A stretch of 64,000 bases of DNA from Shimia sediminis (GCF_003990645.1 NZ_RYZK01000002.1:558001-622000), one strand, 5' to 3'. Shown: positions 27,539 through 35,863, numbered from the stretch's first letter. Numbers and translations: made by a program. Notes: generated by a model from the letters alone, not told the origin.

Positions 27539-27814
27539 ATGAACCTCAAGGATTACTGCGGCAAAGCTGCTGAGGTACTGCGCTCATCCGAGCGGATGGT
27601 GCAACGCAATGTCGAAATCTGGAAGCAGACACCTGAAACTGATGGGGATTTTTACGATCCCGAATGGGACGTCCATCTTGAGCAAGACGAGATAAAAGGC
27701 CTGCTCCTTAACCTTGCTGATGCGGCTAACATCTTTGACATCCTGTCGCAAAACTCCGACGCGGCGGCGGATCTTCTAAAAGCGCACCTGAGCGCAGATG
27801 GGGAGGCTTCATAA
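27539..27814 (+). CDS. Hypothetical phage protein
   Basis: 91 residues, acidic, starting MNLKDYCGKAAEVLRSS, mostly helical by eye with no motif I can name. The ATG lies 1 nt after the stop of the split gene, and its end overlaps the next gene by one base (TAATG), so it belongs to the same left-end operon. GGGGAGG sits 8 nt upstream. Confidence 0.6.
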   Translation: MNLKDYCGKAAEVLRSSERMVQRNVEIWKQTPETDGDFYDPEWDVHLEQDEIKGLLLNLADAANIFDILSQNSDAAADLLKAHLSADGEAS

Positions 27815-28050
27815 TGGCCTTCCAGAGCGCAACCCCCTCCGAGATCGAACGATTGGTCTACTACATGCCCTCCATTGCAGAGAGGGCAGGGAACGATTGG
27901 TCCCGCAACTTTGCGCACTCCATCATCAAGCAATGCCATCGCCGCAACTGGCGACCCTCCCCGAAGCAACTGTCTGTCATGCGCGGCCTGGTCACTGACC
28001 TGTTCACGCATGGCGGCAATGAGGGGGGCGAGTTCAGCGTCTTGGAATAG
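27814..28050 (+). CDS. Hypothetical phage protein
   Basis: 78 residues. It contains SEIERLVYYMPSIAERAGNDWSRNFAHSII and RRNWRPSPKQLSVMRGLV, a pattern seen in small phage proteins that resemble DNA-associated helical domains; function unknown. Coupled to the preceding gene by TAATG, with GGGGAGG upstream. It is the last gene before a 485-bp segment with no convincing protein gene. Confidence 0.6.
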   Translation: MAFQSATPSEIERLVYYMPSIAERAGNDWSRNFAHSIIKQCHRRNWRPSPKQLSVMRGLVTDLFTHGGNEGGEFSVLE

Positions 28051-28535
28051 CGCTGTGCATTTGAGGGTGTGCTGACACGGCGCACTCTACCCACAAGGGT
28101 TTATGCACGGCTTCTCCCAAGCGCCTCGCAAACGCGATGCCGAAAGAGCTGTGCCACGGTTTAGCAGGGTTCCCGTGTCCAAACCCGCCCAAGGTGTCTT
28201 GGCCCGTCCCAACGGAAATAACGGGCAAAGAAAACTCAATCCAGGCACTGGTGTCCCCATTCCAACCTGGTCCGTGGCGCGAAAGCCTCGTGAGGGTCCA
28301 ACGCCGTGGCAACCGAGAGGGCTGGAATAGACCCCCAGTCAAGTCGACCCACGGTGGTGCAGCCCTAGAAAATGCACCGGCAGACGTTCCGAGAGGAGCG
28401 GCCCGCGAGGGCAAGGACAACCGAGTATGCAGCCGAAAGGCTCTGGATGGTCTCCAGCGTGGCGTCCCCGACACTGAGGGACATACCACGGCAGAAAGGG
28501 GGAGAGATGTGTCTAACAGAAAGACAGGACAGGCA
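28051..28535 (+). other. 485-bp gene-poor segment; candidate structured RNA
   Basis: No frame has both a ribosome site and protein-like composition; frames stay open on both strands because the segment is GC-rich. On plus it carries a run of hairpins: GCCCGT/ACGGGC, CCAGG/CCTGG, GGCTGG/CCAGTC, GGTGCA/TGCACC, GCCC-GCGA-GGGC and AGCC-GAAA-GGCT (both with GNRA loops), CTGGA/TCCAG and GTCCC/GGGAC. Some of these would occur by chance, so this is a candidate only. No match to a known RNA class was recognised. Confidence 0.35.
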
Positions 28536-28763
28536 ATGAAGAAAGCATATCCACCACTCACAGCAGATCGCTTCGACGCAATCACCAAGGGCACAGAGCA
28601 CATCTGGGGTCTCACAGGCATTGCCCATGCACTTGGCATCTCAGAGGCTACAGCACGTCGCTACGCGGCCAGACCCAACGTGCCGATCTACAAACCAGAG
28701 GGCACGAAGAAATACTATGCGACCCGCACCGAACTTAATCACTGGCTAAGGAACAGAACATGA
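28536..28763 (+). CDS. Small helix-turn-helix protein
   Basis: 75 residues. TEHIWGLTGIAHALGISEATARRYAARPNVPIYKPEGTKKYYATRTELNHWL is a MerR/excisionase-like HTH (WGLTGIA..LGISEATARRYA) followed by a wing (ATRTELNHWLR). AGGACAGG just upstream supports ATG 28536; the frame is open further upstream but the extension is unlike protein. It overlaps the next gene by 4 bp (ATGA). It could regulate the late genes downstream or act in packaging as a small DNA-binding protein. Confidence 0.65.
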   Translation: MKKAYPPLTADRFDAITKGTEHIWGLTGIAHALGISEATARRYAARPNVPIYKPEGTKKYYATRTELNHWLRNRT

Positions 28764-29053
28764 CTGACACACCCACCATTGCAACGCTGGCAATTATCGA
28801 CGGCAAACCCAACCAAGCAGGCAATCGCTTGCTCGCAGTCTTTGACCTGATTATTTCGGGTATGCGCATCCATGGCTGTGCTCTGCACGAGAGTTCCGAG
28901 GGCATAGCCTTTACCAATGGCCCAACTGGCAAGCACTACACGGGCACACCTGTCAAGGTTAAGTTTGTGGATCGCGCTGTGTCACGGGCAATCACGCGGC
29001 AGGCATGTGCAGCATACACGGCCATGTCTGGCATTGAGTTGTGTGATGAATGA
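28760..29053 (+). CDS. Hypothetical phage protein, possibly SpoVG-like
   Basis: 97 residues. The core LLAVFDLIISGMRIHGCALHESSEGIAFTNGPTG has the strand-turn-strand rhythm of SpoVG-like small nucleic-acid-binding proteins (a strand, 'hgcal', then 'i.f.ngp'), followed by a helix (DRAVSRAITRQACAAY). This is a guess from pattern. Overlaps both neighbours by 4 bp, so translation is coupled. Confidence 0.55.
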   Translation: MTDTPTIATLAIIDGKPNQAGNRLLAVFDLIISGMRIHGCALHESSEGIAFTNGPTGKHYTGTPVKVKFVDRAVSRAITRQACAAYTAMSGIELCDE

Positions 29054-29235
29054 TGGTCGCTGCGATGGACACAGACAAGCTCATTGATGAACTGTTTCGC
29101 CTTTCCTTGGCACCCGATGGCTATCAGTTGACTGAGGGTGACAGGCTTGCATTCCACATTGCCGCAACAACCTTTCGGTCAATCGAGGATACACTGAAGG
29201 AGCAGGACAGATACAAGCTGACCCTCATGACTTAG
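29050..29235 (+). CDS. Hypothetical phage protein
   Basis: 61 residues, starting MMVAAMDTDKLIDELFRLS, helical and acidic. No family recognised. It overlaps the previous gene by 4 bp (ATGA) and is the last small gene before the candidate cos region and the structural genes. Confidence 0.5.
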   Translation: MMVAAMDTDKLIDELFRLSLAPDGYQLTEGDRLAFHIAATTFRSIEDTLKEQDRYKLTLMT

Positions 29236-29310
29236 GGGCGGGGGTGGTCTGAGACTTTCCGAACTCCATGGGGACCGGCGGGGGGACACTTGCGCAATAT
29301 TTGCAAGAAT
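29235..29310 (+). other. Candidate cohesive-end (cos) packaging site
   Basis: A G-rich block GGGGCGGGGGTGGTCTGAG, then CCATGGGGACCGGCGGGGGG, then the dyad CTTGC-9 nt-GCAAG. G-rich tracts with an ACCGGCGGGG-like core are common at cos sites of phages with P27-type terminases, usually next to the small terminase gene. Here it precedes the portal gene while terminase is 6 kb away. The remaining bases to 29406 hold no gene. Confidence 0.35.
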
Positions 29311-29406
29311 CTGGATTTCAGGCCAAATAGCAAATGTGTGGAATTGATAGGTTCTGCAATGCCTTGGTAGCTAATATGCCCCAAGTGCTCCTTGTAAATT
29401 GGCTGC

Positions 29407-30591
29407 ATGATATGGCCATTTACACGCAAACCGAAACCCGAGACTAAATCTCTCACCAGCCCCGAAGATTGGCTGAATGAGATCTTTGGCGTGACGCCGA
29501 CGAACACCGGCGTTTCTGTCACCGGCTCACTGGCGCTCAAGGTGCCTGCGGTGTCCTCGGCCATTCGCGTTATCTCCGAAGCTGCGGCAAGTCTGGACGT
29601 GTCAGTGAAGACCGCAGACGAAAGCCAAGTGGTCAATGATGATCCGGCTTATGACCTCCTGCATGGCGAAGCAAACGAATGGACATCTGGATACGAATTG
29701 ATCCGGGATCTGGTTGCAGACGCGCTACAAAAGGATCAGGGCGGATTGGCTTGGGTAAACCGGGTGGGCGGTGTTCCTCAGGAAATCATTCACTACAAAC
29801 CCGGCGTTATCACGGTCGAATATGACCAGGACACGCAGGAACCCAGCTACAGGATCAACAACAAGCCCGAGCCATCGGCAAACATCATTCACCTTCGCAG
29901 CCCATTTGGCAAAGCGCCTCTTTCGCTGGCCGCAGAGGCCATCGGGGTTGCGCACGTCATGGAGCGCCACGCGGCCCGCCTGTTTGGCCGTGGTGCCCGA
30001 CCCTCCGGCGCTCTGATGTTTCCCAAGGGCATGGGCGAAGAAAGCGTTAAGAAGGCCCGCACAGCTTGGCGGGCAACCCATGAGGGCGAAGACTCGGGCG
30101 GACGGACAGCCATCCTTTACGATGGTGCCGAGTTTGTTCCCTACACGCTCAACAGCACTGACGCTCAGTTTCTCGAAAACCGCAAGTTCCAGATCCTCGA
30201 AATAGCCCGCGCCTTTCGTGTGCCGCCTTCCATGCTCTTTGAGCTGGACCGGGCCACTTGGTCAAACACCGAACAGTTGGGGCGAGAGTTCCTGATTTAC
30301 TGCCTTGAGCCGTGGCTGCGGGCGCTTGAAGGCGCGCTGCGCCGGGGCCTGTTCCTGCCAGACGAACGCGCGGATCGCGTCATTCGCTTTGATCGGGACG
30401 ACCTGACACGGGCCGATCTGAACACCCGTGCAACCACCATTAGCAGCCTTGTTGCCAGCCGGACGATCAACCCGAACGAGGGCCGGAAATGGCTTGGCTT
30501 GCAGCCTTACGAGGGCGGCGATGAGTTCGCCAACCCGCACATCAACACCGAACCCAAACCCGCCGAGAAGGACGATGATGCAACTGAATGA
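29407..30591 (+). CDS. Phage portal protein, HK97 family
   Basis: 394 residues. The core GSLALKVPAVSSAIRVISEAAASL is the usual N-terminal helix of HK97-type portals, and QFLENRKFQILEIARAFRVPPSMLFELDRATWSNTEQLGREFLIYCLEPWL is the conserved C-terminal block. It forms the dodecameric ring at one capsid vertex through which DNA is packaged. ATG 29407 has no strong ribosome site, so the true start could be slightly different. It is the first structural gene and overlaps the next by 17 bp. Confidence 0.95.
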   Translation: MIWPFTRKPKPETKSLTSPEDWLNEIFGVTPTNTGVSVTGSLALKVPAVSSAIRVISEAAASLDVSVKTADESQVVNDDPAYDLLHGEANEWTSGYELIRDLVADALQKDQGGLAWVNRVGGVPQEIIHYKPGVITVEYDQDTQEPSYRINNKPEPSANIIHLRSPFGKAPLSLAAEAIGVAHVMERHAARLFGRGARPSGALMFPKGMGEESVKKARTAWRATHEGEDSGGRTAILYDGAEFVPYTLNSTDAQFLENRKFQILEIARAFRVPPSMLFELDRATWSNTEQLGREFLIYCLEPWLRALEGALRRGLFLPDERADRVIRFDRDDLTRADLNTRATTISSLVASRTINPNEGRKWLGLQPYEGGDEFANPHINTEPKPAEKDDDATE

Positions 30592-30967
30592 GATCATTGC
30601 AGACGCACAGGATCAGGATCGCGGTCGCGAACTTGAATTGGTTGATCCGGTCAATGGCGAGCCAACCGGGATCAAACTGCGCATTGCGGGGCCTGATAGC
30701 GTGACCCAGAACCGCGCCAGCCTGCAATTGGCTGACGACATGGCCGAGCTTGCCGACCTGAAAGGCCGGGTGCCTGCGGCGGTTCGTGAACGCCTGCGCA
30801 TCAAGTGCCTTGCTGCCTGTGTGCTGGGCTGGGAGATCATGGAAGATGGTCAATCCATTCCCTTTTCCCAAGCCAACGTCATTCGGTTCCTGAAGGCCGC
30901 GTCATGGGTGCAAGCGCAGGTAGACACCTTTGCATCGGATCGTTCCAACTTTCGGGGGGCAATCTGA
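30575..30967 (+). CDS. Small phage structural-operon protein, chaperone-like
   Basis: 130 residues. It contains AGPDSVTQNRASLQLADDM, CLAACVLGWEIMEDGQSIPFSQANVIRFL and a final helix WVQAQVDTFASDRSNF. The 'gwe...dg..ipfs..n...fl' pattern resembles small tail-assembly-chaperone-type proteins, although the place between portal and protease is unusual for one. AAGGA precedes two tandem ATGs (30575 and 30578). It overlaps the protease start (TGATG). Confidence 0.55.
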   Translation: MMQLNEIIADAQDQDRGRELELVDPVNGEPTGIKLRIAGPDSVTQNRASLQLADDMAELADLKGRVPAAVRERLRIKCLAACVLGWEIMEDGQSIPFSQANVIRFLKAASWVQAQVDTFASDRSNFRGAI

Positions 30968-31470
30968 TGGAGAGAGCCTTTGTTGAAACCAAAATTCTTG
31001 CGGCAGAAGATGGCCAGATTTCGGGCATTGCCTGGAAGTTCGGGCAGGGAGATCGGGTCGGAGACTGGATCGAACCGGGAGCCTTCAAATCAACTTCGCT
31101 GCCAATGCCTATGCTGTTTGGGCATGACCAAAATGACCCGGTGGGTGCCTGGAATGTTGCCGAAGAAAAATCGGACGGGCTGCACATCTCAGGTCAACTC
31201 CTGATCGATGACGTGCCACGCGCCCGAGAAGTACGCGCCCTTGTGAAATCCGGGGCCGTGCGCGGCATCTCAATCGGCTTTGTCACCAAAGATGCCATCA
31301 CGCGCAAGGGCGGGGGCCGCACTATCAAATCACTCGAATTGTTAGAGGCATCTCTCGTGACGCTACCAATGCATCCGGGCGCGCAGGTCACGTCCGCAAA
31401 ATCTGCGGTTGAGGCATTGCGCCTTGCCGCATCCCTTCAACGCGCCTCGGCGCAGATCGCTAAGAGGTAA
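30967..31470 (+). CDS. HK97-family prohead protease
   Basis: 167 residues. The family's catalytic pair is visible: His in MLFGHDQNDPVGAW and Ser in GAVRGISIGFV, with the third block SLELLEASLVTLPMHPGA. It matures the capsid by cutting scaffold or the capsid delta domain. Translation is coupled to the previous gene by TGATG. The C-terminal tail (ALRLAASLQRASAQIAKR) is a basic helix. The capsid gene follows 6 bp later, the usual order. Confidence 0.94.
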   Translation: MERAFVETKILAAEDGQISGIAWKFGQGDRVGDWIEPGAFKSTSLPMPMLFGHDQNDPVGAWNVAEEKSDGLHISGQLLIDDVPRAREVRALVKSGAVRGISIGFVTKDAITRKGGGRTIKSLELLEASLVTLPMHPGAQVTSAKSAVEALRLAASLQRASAQIAKR

Positions 31471-31476
31471 ATCAAT

Positions 31477-32637
31477 ATGCGACACTTGAAGACCAAAGAA
31501 CTGCTTGGCAGTACAGCCCTGACCCTCAAAGACGGGGGCGACGACGAACCAACGGATATCGTCACGAAGGCGCTGGAAGATCTGACCAAAACCGTTAATG
31601 AGCGGCTGGAAGAGATTGAAGACAAGTCCGACACCACGAAACTTGTGGAGCGTCTAGACAAGCTGGAGGCCAAAGGAAATCGCCCCGGTGGTGGTGAAAC
31701 CAAGGGCGAGCCTAGCGCAGAGCGCAAAGCGTTTGTGTCTTATCTTCGCCTCGGTAACAATGCGCCAGCCGAAGAACTCAAGGAACTGACGGTTTCGAGC
31801 GACCCGCAAGGTGGTTATCTGGCACCAGCGGAAATGTCTTCGGAGTTCATCCGCGATCTGGTTGAAACCTCGCCTGTTCGTTCTGTGGCAAGCGTTCGCC
31901 AGACAGGCAACCCTTCTGTGAAATATCCGGCCCGCACTGGCGTCACCAATGCCAAGTGGGGTGGTGAGACCCAAGAGTCGGAGGAATCGGAACCCGCGTT
32001 CGGCCAAAAGGAACTGGACCTGAAAGAATTGACCACGCACGTGGACATTTCGAACCAGCTTCTTGCTGATAGTTCAGGCCAAGCAGAAGCAGAGGTGCGG
32101 CTCGCACTGGCAGAGGACTTTGGGCAAAAAGAGGGCGCAGCCTTCGTCAATGGCGATGGTGTTCTCCAGCCAGAAGGCTTCATGGTTCATGATGGGATTT
32201 CCGAAACCCTGAACGGCCACGCGACAACTCTGGCATCGGACCCGCTTATCAAGCTGATGTACGCAATGCCAGCCATGTACCGCAACGCGGGCACTTGGGT
32301 GATGAACGGCACCACCTTGGGCGTTCTGCGCACCTTGAAAGACGGTGATGGGCGGTTCCTCTGGCAACCATCCTTCCAGGCAGGCCAGCCGGAAACCATT
32401 CTGGGCCGTCCCGTGGTTGAGATGGTCGATATGCCCGACATCGCAAGTGGGGCCTTCCCGATCATGTACGGCGACTTCTCAGGTTACCGGATCGTGGATC
32501 GGGTCCAGATGTCCACACTGGTCAACCCTTACAGCCGAGCGACTGAGGGGATCACCCGCATTCACGCAACGCGCCGGGTCACTGGTGGCGTTCTGCAAGC
32601 GGCCAAGTTCCGCAAGCTCAAAATGGCAACCTCGTAA
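31477..32637 (+). CDS. Major capsid protein, HK97 gp5 family
   Basis: 386 residues. The first ~85 residues form a charged coiled coil (LEDLTKTVNERLEEIEDKSDTTKLVERLDKLEAK), the delta/scaffold domain that the prohead protease should remove. The HK97 fold follows: LRLGNNAPAEELKELTVSSDPQGGYLAPAEM, DLVETSPVRSVASVRQTG, ADEF-like NGDGVLQPEG and the P-domain end (IMYGDFSGYRIVDRVQMS). It forms the icosahedral shell. If the capsid holds only the 18-kb element, a small (T=4-like) shell would be expected; this is inference. Confidence 0.95.
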   Translation: MRHLKTKELLGSTALTLKDGGDDEPTDIVTKALEDLTKTVNERLEEIEDKSDTTKLVERLDKLEAKGNRPGGGETKGEPSAERKAFVSYLRLGNNAPAEELKELTVSSDPQGGYLAPAEMSSEFIRDLVETSPVRSVASVRQTGNPSVKYPARTGVTNAKWGGETQESEESEPAFGQKELDLKELTTHVDISNQLLADSSGQAEAEVRLALAEDFGQKEGAAFVNGDGVLQPEGFMVHDGISETLNGHATTLASDPLIKLMYAMPAMYRNAGTWVMNGTTLGVLRTLKDGDGRFLWQPSFQAGQPETILGRPVVEMVDMPDIASGAFPIMYGDFSGYRIVDRVQMSTLVNPYSRATEGITRIHATRRVTGGVLQAAKFRKLKMATS

Positions 32638-32650
32638 GGGAGAAGAGACG

Positions 32651-33037
32651 ATGCGAGATTTGTATTCCAACATCAAAGCCGAGGCGGCAATCGCCCCGGC
32701 GGTTCAATCGGCCTCCAAGGACGGTGATGCCATCGACCTGAAAAACGCAGGCCGCGCAGCATTTGTTTTGAACACCGGGGCCATCGTGTCCTCGGGTGAT
32801 TTCAGCGCCAAGCTTCAGGAAAGCGACACAACCACTCCGGGGGATTTCACGGACGTTGCTGCCACTCAGGTGAACAGTGATGCGCCAGCGACCCTCGAAG
32901 CCGCTTCGACGTACCGCCTCGGCTATCGCGGCCACAAGCGCTACGCGCGGATCGTACTGACCAAGGCAGGCGGGACCAGCATCGCGGCGGGTGCCGTCGC
33001 GGTTCTGGGCGACCTTCGCGACCGTCCGGAGGCCTAA
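32651..33037 (+). CDS. Hypothetical phage protein, possibly capsid decoration
   Basis: 128 residues, starting MRDLYSNIKAEAAIAPAVQS. The remainder is beta-rich: GRAAFVLNTGAIVSSGDFSAKLQES, DFTDVAATQVNSD, RLGYRGHKRYARIVLTKAGG. Proteins of this type sit directly after the capsid gene in alphaproteobacterial siphophages and may decorate the shell or act at the vertex. GGGAGAAGAG upstream supports ATG 32651. The 161 bp after it carry no convincing gene; one frame is open from 33041 but runs antagonistically through the HNH gene. Confidence 0.6.
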   Translation: MRDLYSNIKAEAAIAPAVQSASKDGDAIDLKNAGRAAFVLNTGAIVSSGDFSAKLQESDTTTPGDFTDVAATQVNSDAPATLEAASTYRLGYRGHKRYARIVLTKAGGTSIAAGAVAVLGDLRDRPEA

Positions 33038-33198
33038 GAGATGCCCTGCGCGACTCCTTTTGAGGGCGATACGATCAGCCCAATAGCGAAAGCCACCCTC
33101 CCTTGTCGCGTGTGGGATTCCATCAGTCTGGGGGCCAAGGGTGGCGGGATCGTCAAGGGCGGGGTCATGGGCCTCGTCCAGACGATGAAAGGATTGTC

Positions 33199-33558
33199 AT
33201 GCCAAACAAGCCACCACGGATATGTGCCTGCGGGCACAGGGTCGCGGCTGGTGTTCGGTGTCCCTGTGAACGCAAAGCCGACACAGAACGCAAAGCACGG
33301 CATGACCGACAAAGACCAAACTCAAGTGCCCGTGGCTACAACGGCACCTGGGAGCGCGAATGCAAGGCTTTTCTTAGGAAAAACCGACGCTGCAAGCGAT
33401 GCGGCGGGGCTGCCAGCCTTGTCGATCACATCACCCCGCACAGAGGCGACACGCCCCTCTTTTGGGACCGCCAGAACTGGCAACCCCTGTGCACCAATTG
33501 TCATTCAAGCGCCAAGCAACGTGAGGAACGGCGCTCAAGCACGGAGGATCTGAAATGA
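33199..33558 (+). CDS. HNH endonuclease
   Basis: 119 residues. An N-terminal CACGHRVAAGVRCPCER pair of Cys clusters, then the HNH core CKRCGGAASLVDHITPHRGDTPLFWDRQNWQPLCTNCHSSAKQ with the zinc Cys pairs and the H-N-H catalytic residues (VDH, Asn in RQNWQPLC, CHS). Phage HNH proteins of this size often work with terminase in cos cleavage and normally sit beside terS; here it sits between capsid and tail tube genes. AAGGA about 5 nt upstream supports ATG 33199. It overlaps the next gene by 4 bp. Confidence 0.9.
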   Translation: MPNKPPRICACGHRVAAGVRCPCERKADTERKARHDRQRPNSSARGYNGTWERECKAFLRKNRRCKRCGGAASLVDHITPHRGDTPLFWDRQNWQPLCTNCHSSAKQREERRSSTEDLK

Positions 33559-34025
33559 TCTTTTCTTCTAATGGTGCCAAGTTCTACATGTGCACTACCG
33601 CCCAAACCTCTGAGCCAGATCAGTCAGGCTATGAAGCCCTGTCTTGGGTCGAGTGCAAAGAACTCGAAAGCATCGGTCCTCTAGGTGATAGCTCTAACGA
33701 AATCGCCTTTGCGGCCTTGAGTGATGGCCGGACACGCCGCCTGAAAGGCACACGCGATGCCGGAACGCTGGAAGTGGTGTTTGGCGCTGATTATGCCGAC
33801 GCAGGACAGATCGGGCTCATTGCGGCTGAAAAGACGCCTGATGACTATGCCTTCAAGGTAGAGTTTGACGACGCGCCAACCGGGGGCACCCCAAGCGCCC
33901 GCTATTGTCTGGCCAAAGTCGGGGCCGCAAATGAGGCACCGGAAAGCGCTGACAATGTGCTGCGCCTCAACGCGACCCTATGGGTTCAGACAGCCTACAC
34001 CCGCGTGGACGCAGCGGAGGCCTAA
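33555..34025 (+). CDS. Phage tail tube (major tail) protein
   Basis: 156 residues, beta-rich. SNGAKFYMCTT, LSWVECKELESIGPLGDSSNEIAF and GRTRRLKGTRDAGTLEVVFGAD are the pattern of the TTP-type siphophage tail tube family (a cell-puncturing-device/tube fold). It would stack in hexameric rings around the tape measure protein. It sits before the connector genes rather than after them. ATG overlaps the HNH stop. Confidence 0.8.
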   Translation: MIFSSNGAKFYMCTTAQTSEPDQSGYEALSWVECKELESIGPLGDSSNEIAFAALSDGRTRRLKGTRDAGTLEVVFGADYADAGQIGLIAAEKTPDDYAFKVEFDDAPTGGTPSARYCLAKVGAANEAPESADNVLRLNATLWVQTAYTRVDAAEA

Positions 34026-34028
34026 CAC

Positions 34029-34340
34029 ATGGCAATCCTGACCCTTGATGAACTGAAAGAGCATCTGGCGTTCACCGATGACATCGGCAGCGTCGATGAT
34101 GCCTTGCTTGGGCGGCTGATCTCGGCTGCCCAAAACCACGTTGAGCGCCTTCTTGGCTTCAAGGTGGAGGAGAACTTTGGTGGTCAGGATCAAGACGCAA
34201 TCCCACCCGCGCTTGTCGAGGCAGTCAGCCAATTGGCCGCGTGGTGGTATGAACAGCGCGAAGCCGCCGGGGAAACATCCCGAGCCATCCCGTTTGGTGT
34301 CACGGAAATTGTGACGGAATATCGGGAGTACACATTTTGA
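34029..34340 (+). CDS. Head-tail connector protein (gp6-like)
   Basis: 103 residues. LTLDELKEHLAFTDDIGSVDDALLGRLISAAQNHVERLLG is the diagnostic 'LdelK.hLrid...dD.ll..li.aA...ve...g' pattern of HK97 gp6/YqbG-like connectors, which bind under the portal. Its stop overlaps the TTG start of the next gene. Confidence 0.88.
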   Translation: MAILTLDELKEHLAFTDDIGSVDDALLGRLISAAQNHVERLLGFKVEENFGGQDQDAIPPALVEAVSQLAAWWYEQREAAGETSRAIPFGVTEIVTEYREYTF

Positions 34341-34747
34341 GGGATGGGGGTCTCAAGAGCTTTCAGAAGCGGATGCGAACGATCCCAAGGAAGGTTCGCA
34401 AAGACATTGAGCCTGCGCTGATGAAGTCCGCGACAGAAATGGCCGAAGCCATGGAAGCACTTGCGCCAGAGGATTCGGGCGCACTGAAAGATAGTATTGA
34501 GATCACAGGACCGGAAAGGTTGACGCCCTCCTACTCGCAACCCGGTGGGTCCAAAGTTGTGCCATCAAACGCCGTGGCAATCACAGTGGGTAACTCTGAG
34601 GTTCGCTATCCGCACCTTGTGGAATACGGGACCATTGAAGCGCCAGCACAGCCGTTTTTCTGGCCATCTTATCGGCTTCTGAAAAAACGCAGTGCCAACC
34701 GCATCAAGCGCTCCATGTCCAAGGCGATAAAGGAGGCGGGCAAATGA
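34337..34747 (+). CDS. HK97 gp10-like neck/tail protein
   Basis: 136 residues. It has LMKSATEMAEAMEALAPEDSGALKDSIEI and RYPHLVEYGTIEAPAQPFFWPSYRLLKKR, the signature of the HK97 gp10 (DUF) family: 'aP..tG.L..SI' and 'y..f.EfGT....a.PFl.pa'. It acts in head-tail joining or tail completion. The start is a TTG overlapping the previous stop (TTGA), typical of translational coupling; ATG 34373 is the only nearby alternative. Confidence 0.88.
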   Translation: MRDGGLKSFQKRMRTIPRKVRKDIEPALMKSATEMAEAMEALAPEDSGALKDSIEITGPERLTPSYSQPGGSKVVPSNAVAITVGNSEVRYPHLVEYGTIEAPAQPFFWPSYRLLKKRSANRIKRSMSKAIKEAGK

Positions 34748-35157
34748 GTGTGGACCTTGTTGTACAGAAAGCCATCAGGGCGCGCCTCGTGGCCACACAA
34801 GCCGTCACAGACCTTGTGCCAGCGGTCAGCATACTGGACCGCAACCAGCGGCCAGCGCCCAACCCTTCAATCATTCTGGGCGAGTCTCAGATGGTCGATG
34901 AAGATGCCATGCACGGCAACCGGACGCGGGTTTATCACACGATCCATATCTGGAAGCGTGAGGCGTCTCTGGAAGGGGTGAAACGCATTGCCGGGGCTGT
35001 TCGAAATGCCCTGCACTGGAGCAGTTTCGATCTTGATACCGGATACCACGCGGTGAACTGGCATGTCTCAAATATCCGACCTCTACGCGACCCTGACGGG
35101 GAAACATCACACGCCATCGTCACGGTGGAAGTGCTGGTGAGCGAGGCCTTGTCATGA
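34744..35157 (+). CDS. Tail completion/terminator protein (DUF3168)
   Basis: 137 residues. VQKAIRARLVATQAVTDLV, ILGESQMVDEDAM, HTIHIWKREASLEGVKRIAGAVRNAL match DUF3168, the family of HK97 gp11-like tail terminators that cap the finished tail. Overlaps both neighbours by 4 bp. Confidence 0.85.
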   Translation: MSVDLVVQKAIRARLVATQAVTDLVPAVSILDRNQRPAPNPSIILGESQMVDEDAMHGNRTRVYHTIHIWKREASLEGVKRIAGAVRNALHWSSFDLDTGYHAVNWHVSNIRPLRDPDGETSHAIVTVEVLVSEALS

Positions 35158-35477
35158 AGTCTGGAAAACTACGCCGCCTGATAGTGGTGCAACGCTTCAC
35201 CAATGGCGTGAACGAATACGGCACCCCGGAAATGGTCTGGACCGATCATGCGCGGCTCAGGGCCGAGATTGAAACCCGAAGTGCTGCCGAGTTCATCAAC
35301 GCACAAGGCGCAGGTGACAGGGAGGCCATCGTGTTCCGCACAAGGTTTCTGGAGGGGCTTACCGGCGCTGATAGCGTTCTGTTTGCCGGGGATCGTTTCA
35401 ACATCAAGGAAGTTGCAGAGATAGGGCACCGCAAGGGGCTGGAACTGCGCTGCGAACGATTGGGGGCAGATACATGA
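35154..35477 (+). CDS. Head closure / head-tail adaptor protein
   Basis: 107 residues. MKSGKLRRLIVVQRFTNGVNEYGTPEMVWTDHARLRAEIETRSAAEF and VFRTRFLEGLTGADSVLFAGDRFNI fit the SPP1 gp16/HK97 head-tail adaptor pattern ('G.lrh.i.iq......d..G....w....w.a.i'). Seals the portal after packaging. Overlaps both neighbours by 4 bp. Confidence 0.87.
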   Translation: MKSGKLRRLIVVQRFTNGVNEYGTPEMVWTDHARLRAEIETRSAAEFINAQGAGDREAIVFRTRFLEGLTGADSVLFAGDRFNIKEVAEIGHRKGLELRCERLGADT

Positions 35478-35863
35478 GAGGGACCAAACCACATTTGAAG
35501 GAAGATCCTGAGGCCATCACCGATTTGGGCCCGCCTGCCTGGTTGTCCGATGAGGCAGCGGATGAGTGGAACCGAGTCATGCCGATCCTAGCCGAGCGCA
35601 AGATTTTGACCGTGGCTGATCTCGGGTCTTTGGAAAACTATTGCATCGCAACCGGAATGGTTCGCGAGGCCGAAACTCATATTCAGGTCTATGGCGCAGT
35701 TCTCGATGTTGACGGGGTGTTCAAGCGCAACCCCAGCGTAGGCATTCAATCCGATGCCATGACCCGCGCCAGACTGCTTGCGGCAGAGTTGGGCCTGACA
35801 CCCGTCTCTCGATCACGGCCAACCATAAGGGATGACGACGATGATGATTCCCTCGTGGATTGA
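35474..35863 (+). CDS. Terminase small subunit, P27 family
   Basis: 129 residues. PPAWLSDEAADEWNRVMPILAERKILTVADLGSLENYCIATGMVREAE is the P27-type small terminase core (helical DNA-recognition oligomer). The tail is acidic (RDDDDDDS). It recognises the packaging site. It overlaps the large subunit gene by about 23 bp. In most phages it begins the structural operon; here it lies between connector and tape measure genes. Confidence 0.92.
   Translation: MRGTKPHLKEDPEAITDLGPPAWLSDEAADEWNRVMPILAERKILTVADLGSLENYCIATGMVREAETHIQVYGAVLDVDGVFKRNPSVGIQSDAMTRARLLAAELGLTPVSRSRPTIRDDDDDDSLVD

Noticed and set aside
28137-28535. Upstream extension of the 28536 HTH gene to a 208-residue protein
   Set aside because: The extension is rich in Pro, Arg and Gly without domain character, has no ribosome site, and the ATG at 28536 has one.
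33041-33553. 170-codon open frame after the 128-residue capsid-associated gene
   Set aside because: Most of it overlaps the HNH gene in another frame. The composition looks like a shadow, and the HNH motif frame is clearly coding.
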